From G965233625 sp965233625 (GTDB lineage Bacteria > Planctomycetota > Planctomycetia > Pirellulales > Pirellulaceae): DNA of 64,000 nt. Numbering within the stretch: the first letter of the stretch is position 1; each line of letters starts with the position of its first letter. Shown here piece by piece: positions 63,215 through 64,000 of the stretch. The notes under the pieces are model-generated. The model had not been told where the DNA came from. It saw only the letters and a list, made by a program, of their open reading frames with translations, and ran no database searches. The position numbers were made by a program, and so were the translations under genes. The DNA lies in assembly GCA_965233625.1 (NCBI GenBank), contig OZ247499.1, forward strand, positions 6,882,001-6,946,000, given 5' to 3'.

Positions 63215-63613
63215 AACTTCAACCAGCTCGCGTTCTTCCTGCGGAGCTTCAACGGGCGGGGCCTCAACGGGCGGGCTGACCTCTTCACGCGGCTGTTCCA
63301 GGATCTCAGCCAGCGTACTGGCTGAAACGCGGTTGCTGTAAGCGGCCGGAACGGTCTTCGTCGCCTGCTTACGGGCGGCGGCGCGTGCGCGGAGCACCAG
63401 CACATAGAAATAGATGCTCAGCGCCGTCACGATGGTGAACGGCATCGACATCATAAAGATGATGCTCCAGAAATACCCGTTCACAATGTGCGAGGAACCT
63501 TCTTCCAACGCACTCTTACACGTCGGGCAGGCCCAGGCATCGCTGGCGAAGACGCACAGCAAGATGGCTGCAAAGGCTGTAACGATGACGGTGTGTTGAT
63601 AGCGATGGAACAT
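63212..63613 (-). CDS. Small exported or membrane protein with CPTC motif
   Basis: A 133-residue protein. A signal-like segment (ILLCVFASDAWA) is followed by CPTC at about 29-32, a possible redox or metal site in the periplasm. A membrane helix spans ~47-73, and the C-terminal cytoplasmic tail is Pro/Glu/Val-rich with a repeat (VEAPPVEAPQEE). No family recognised. The stop pairs with that of the DUF983 gene in one hairpin. Confidence 0.65.
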   Translation of the reverse strand: MFHRYQHTVIVTAFAAILLCVFASDAWACPTCKSALEEGSSHIVNGYFWSIIFMMSMPFTIVTALSIYFYVLVLRARAAARKQATKTVPAAYSNRVSASTLAEILEQPREEVSPPVEAPPVEAPQEERELVEV

Positions 63614-63899
63614 GTAGGTAGCTCTCTATCAGGGGCGATCGGTGAGCCTTGGGCCCACAATGCTCAGTATAACAGTATCGGCCGCATCGCGTAGAGCATT
63701 CACCCTGCCAGATTGTCGCACCCCGTTTCCCACGGGTTGTGCAGCTTGCCACCTACTGGCCCGTGATTACGCTGTCTGTTAGGCTGAAATCACCACAATC
63801 GGCCGCTTGTGGAAGATGATTCCGTGCCCGTCAGCGTCTGATAACGGCTGCTGGCGATCGTTCCTACCGTATCCCAAATTCTTTCAGCGCACAGCGTCG

Positions 63900-64000
63900 A
63901 TGCCGATCAAGTTCCCGTGCGAACACTGTGAGCAGGTTCTCAAAGTCAGCGCGAGCAAATCGGGCCGCCGCGCCCGTTGCCCCAGCTGTCAGGCGCCGGT
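63900..64000 (+). CDS. N-terminus of a zinc-ribbon (MJ0042-like) gene, cut by the window edge
   Basis: The first 33 codons read MPIKFPCEHCEQVLKV, then CPSC, a CxxC-x(n)-CxxC zinc ribbon of the kind that starts many planctomycete membrane proteins. The gene continues past base 64000, so nothing more can be said. The 286 bp upstream contain no other gene I can support. Confidence 0.7.
   Translation, partial: MPIKFPCEHCEQVLKVSASKSGRRARCPSCQAP

Noticed and set aside
1..64000. tRNA, rRNA, RNase P, tmRNA, CRISPR arrays, insertion sequences and prophage genes
   Set aside because: Looked for typical signatures in the intergenic regions and found none.

Overview
The window looks like chromosomal DNA of a planctomycete (Planctomycetota, probably Pirellulales-like; the order is a guess). 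The evidence is the protein repertoire: Cys-type sulfatases, a lone c-type cytochrome-domain protein, EF-hand proteins, a J-like/PEGA/lectin fusion, a MoxR-DUF58-VWA operon, a sigma factor with a giant VIT/VWA partner, and a PilM operon with large unfamiliar partners. GC content is in the high fifties by eye. Many genes lack a strong Shine-Dalgarno sequence and several start with GTG. I see no rRNA, tRNA, CRISPR array, insertion sequence or prophage.

Layout. 1-4.2 kb (+): thioredoxin-like protein, ApbE-type flavin transferase, and a tight three-gene membrane/SRPBCC cluster. 4.2-12.1 kb (-): MoxR ATPase, DUF58, two VWA membrane proteins and a secreted esterase, read as one operon. 12.2-16.9 kb (-): sigma factor, translationally coupled VIT/VWA membrane protein and a small beta-sandwich protein. 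17.2-21 kb (+): long acyl-CoA dehydrogenase, small exported protein, polysaccharide-deacetylase-like protein. 21-29.5 kb (-): EF-hand/P-domain exported protein, then the pilM operon. 30-33.7 kb (+): transketolase and a sulfatase. 33.7-49 kb (-): hypothetical exported and membrane proteins, an orphan secretin-like protein, a 1504-residue J-like/PEGA/LamG protein, a DUF4432 epimerase-like protein, a second sulfatase, citramalate synthase and an alpha/beta hydrolase. 49-55.6 kb (-): moaD coupled to a GlcD/GlcF-like FAD and Fe-S oxidoreductase, zinc-ribbon and membrane proteins, folE and a zinc alcohol dehydrogenase. 55.9-59 kb (+): cytochrome-domain and exported proteins. 59-62.6 kb (-): PQQ-like propeller protein, YbjQ family protein, small membrane protein, cold-shock protein. 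62.8-64 kb: DUF983 protein (+), small Cys-containing membrane protein (-), and the start of a zinc-ribbon gene cut by the window edge.

The best regulatory find is upstream of citramalate synthase (cimA), the entry enzyme of threonine-independent isoleucine synthesis. A consensus-like promoter is followed by a 24-codon leader ORF carrying seven Ile codons within ten, then a strong hairpin with a T-run, then cimA. A competing antiterminator pairing can be drawn. This has every part of a ribosome-mediated isoleucine attenuator.

Other window-wide signals are a REP-like palindrome (two full copies and one half copy, all in intergenic DNA downstream of genes) and a marked excess of the hexamer GGCGCC: 20 copies in the first 5 kb, against about 3 expected from composition.
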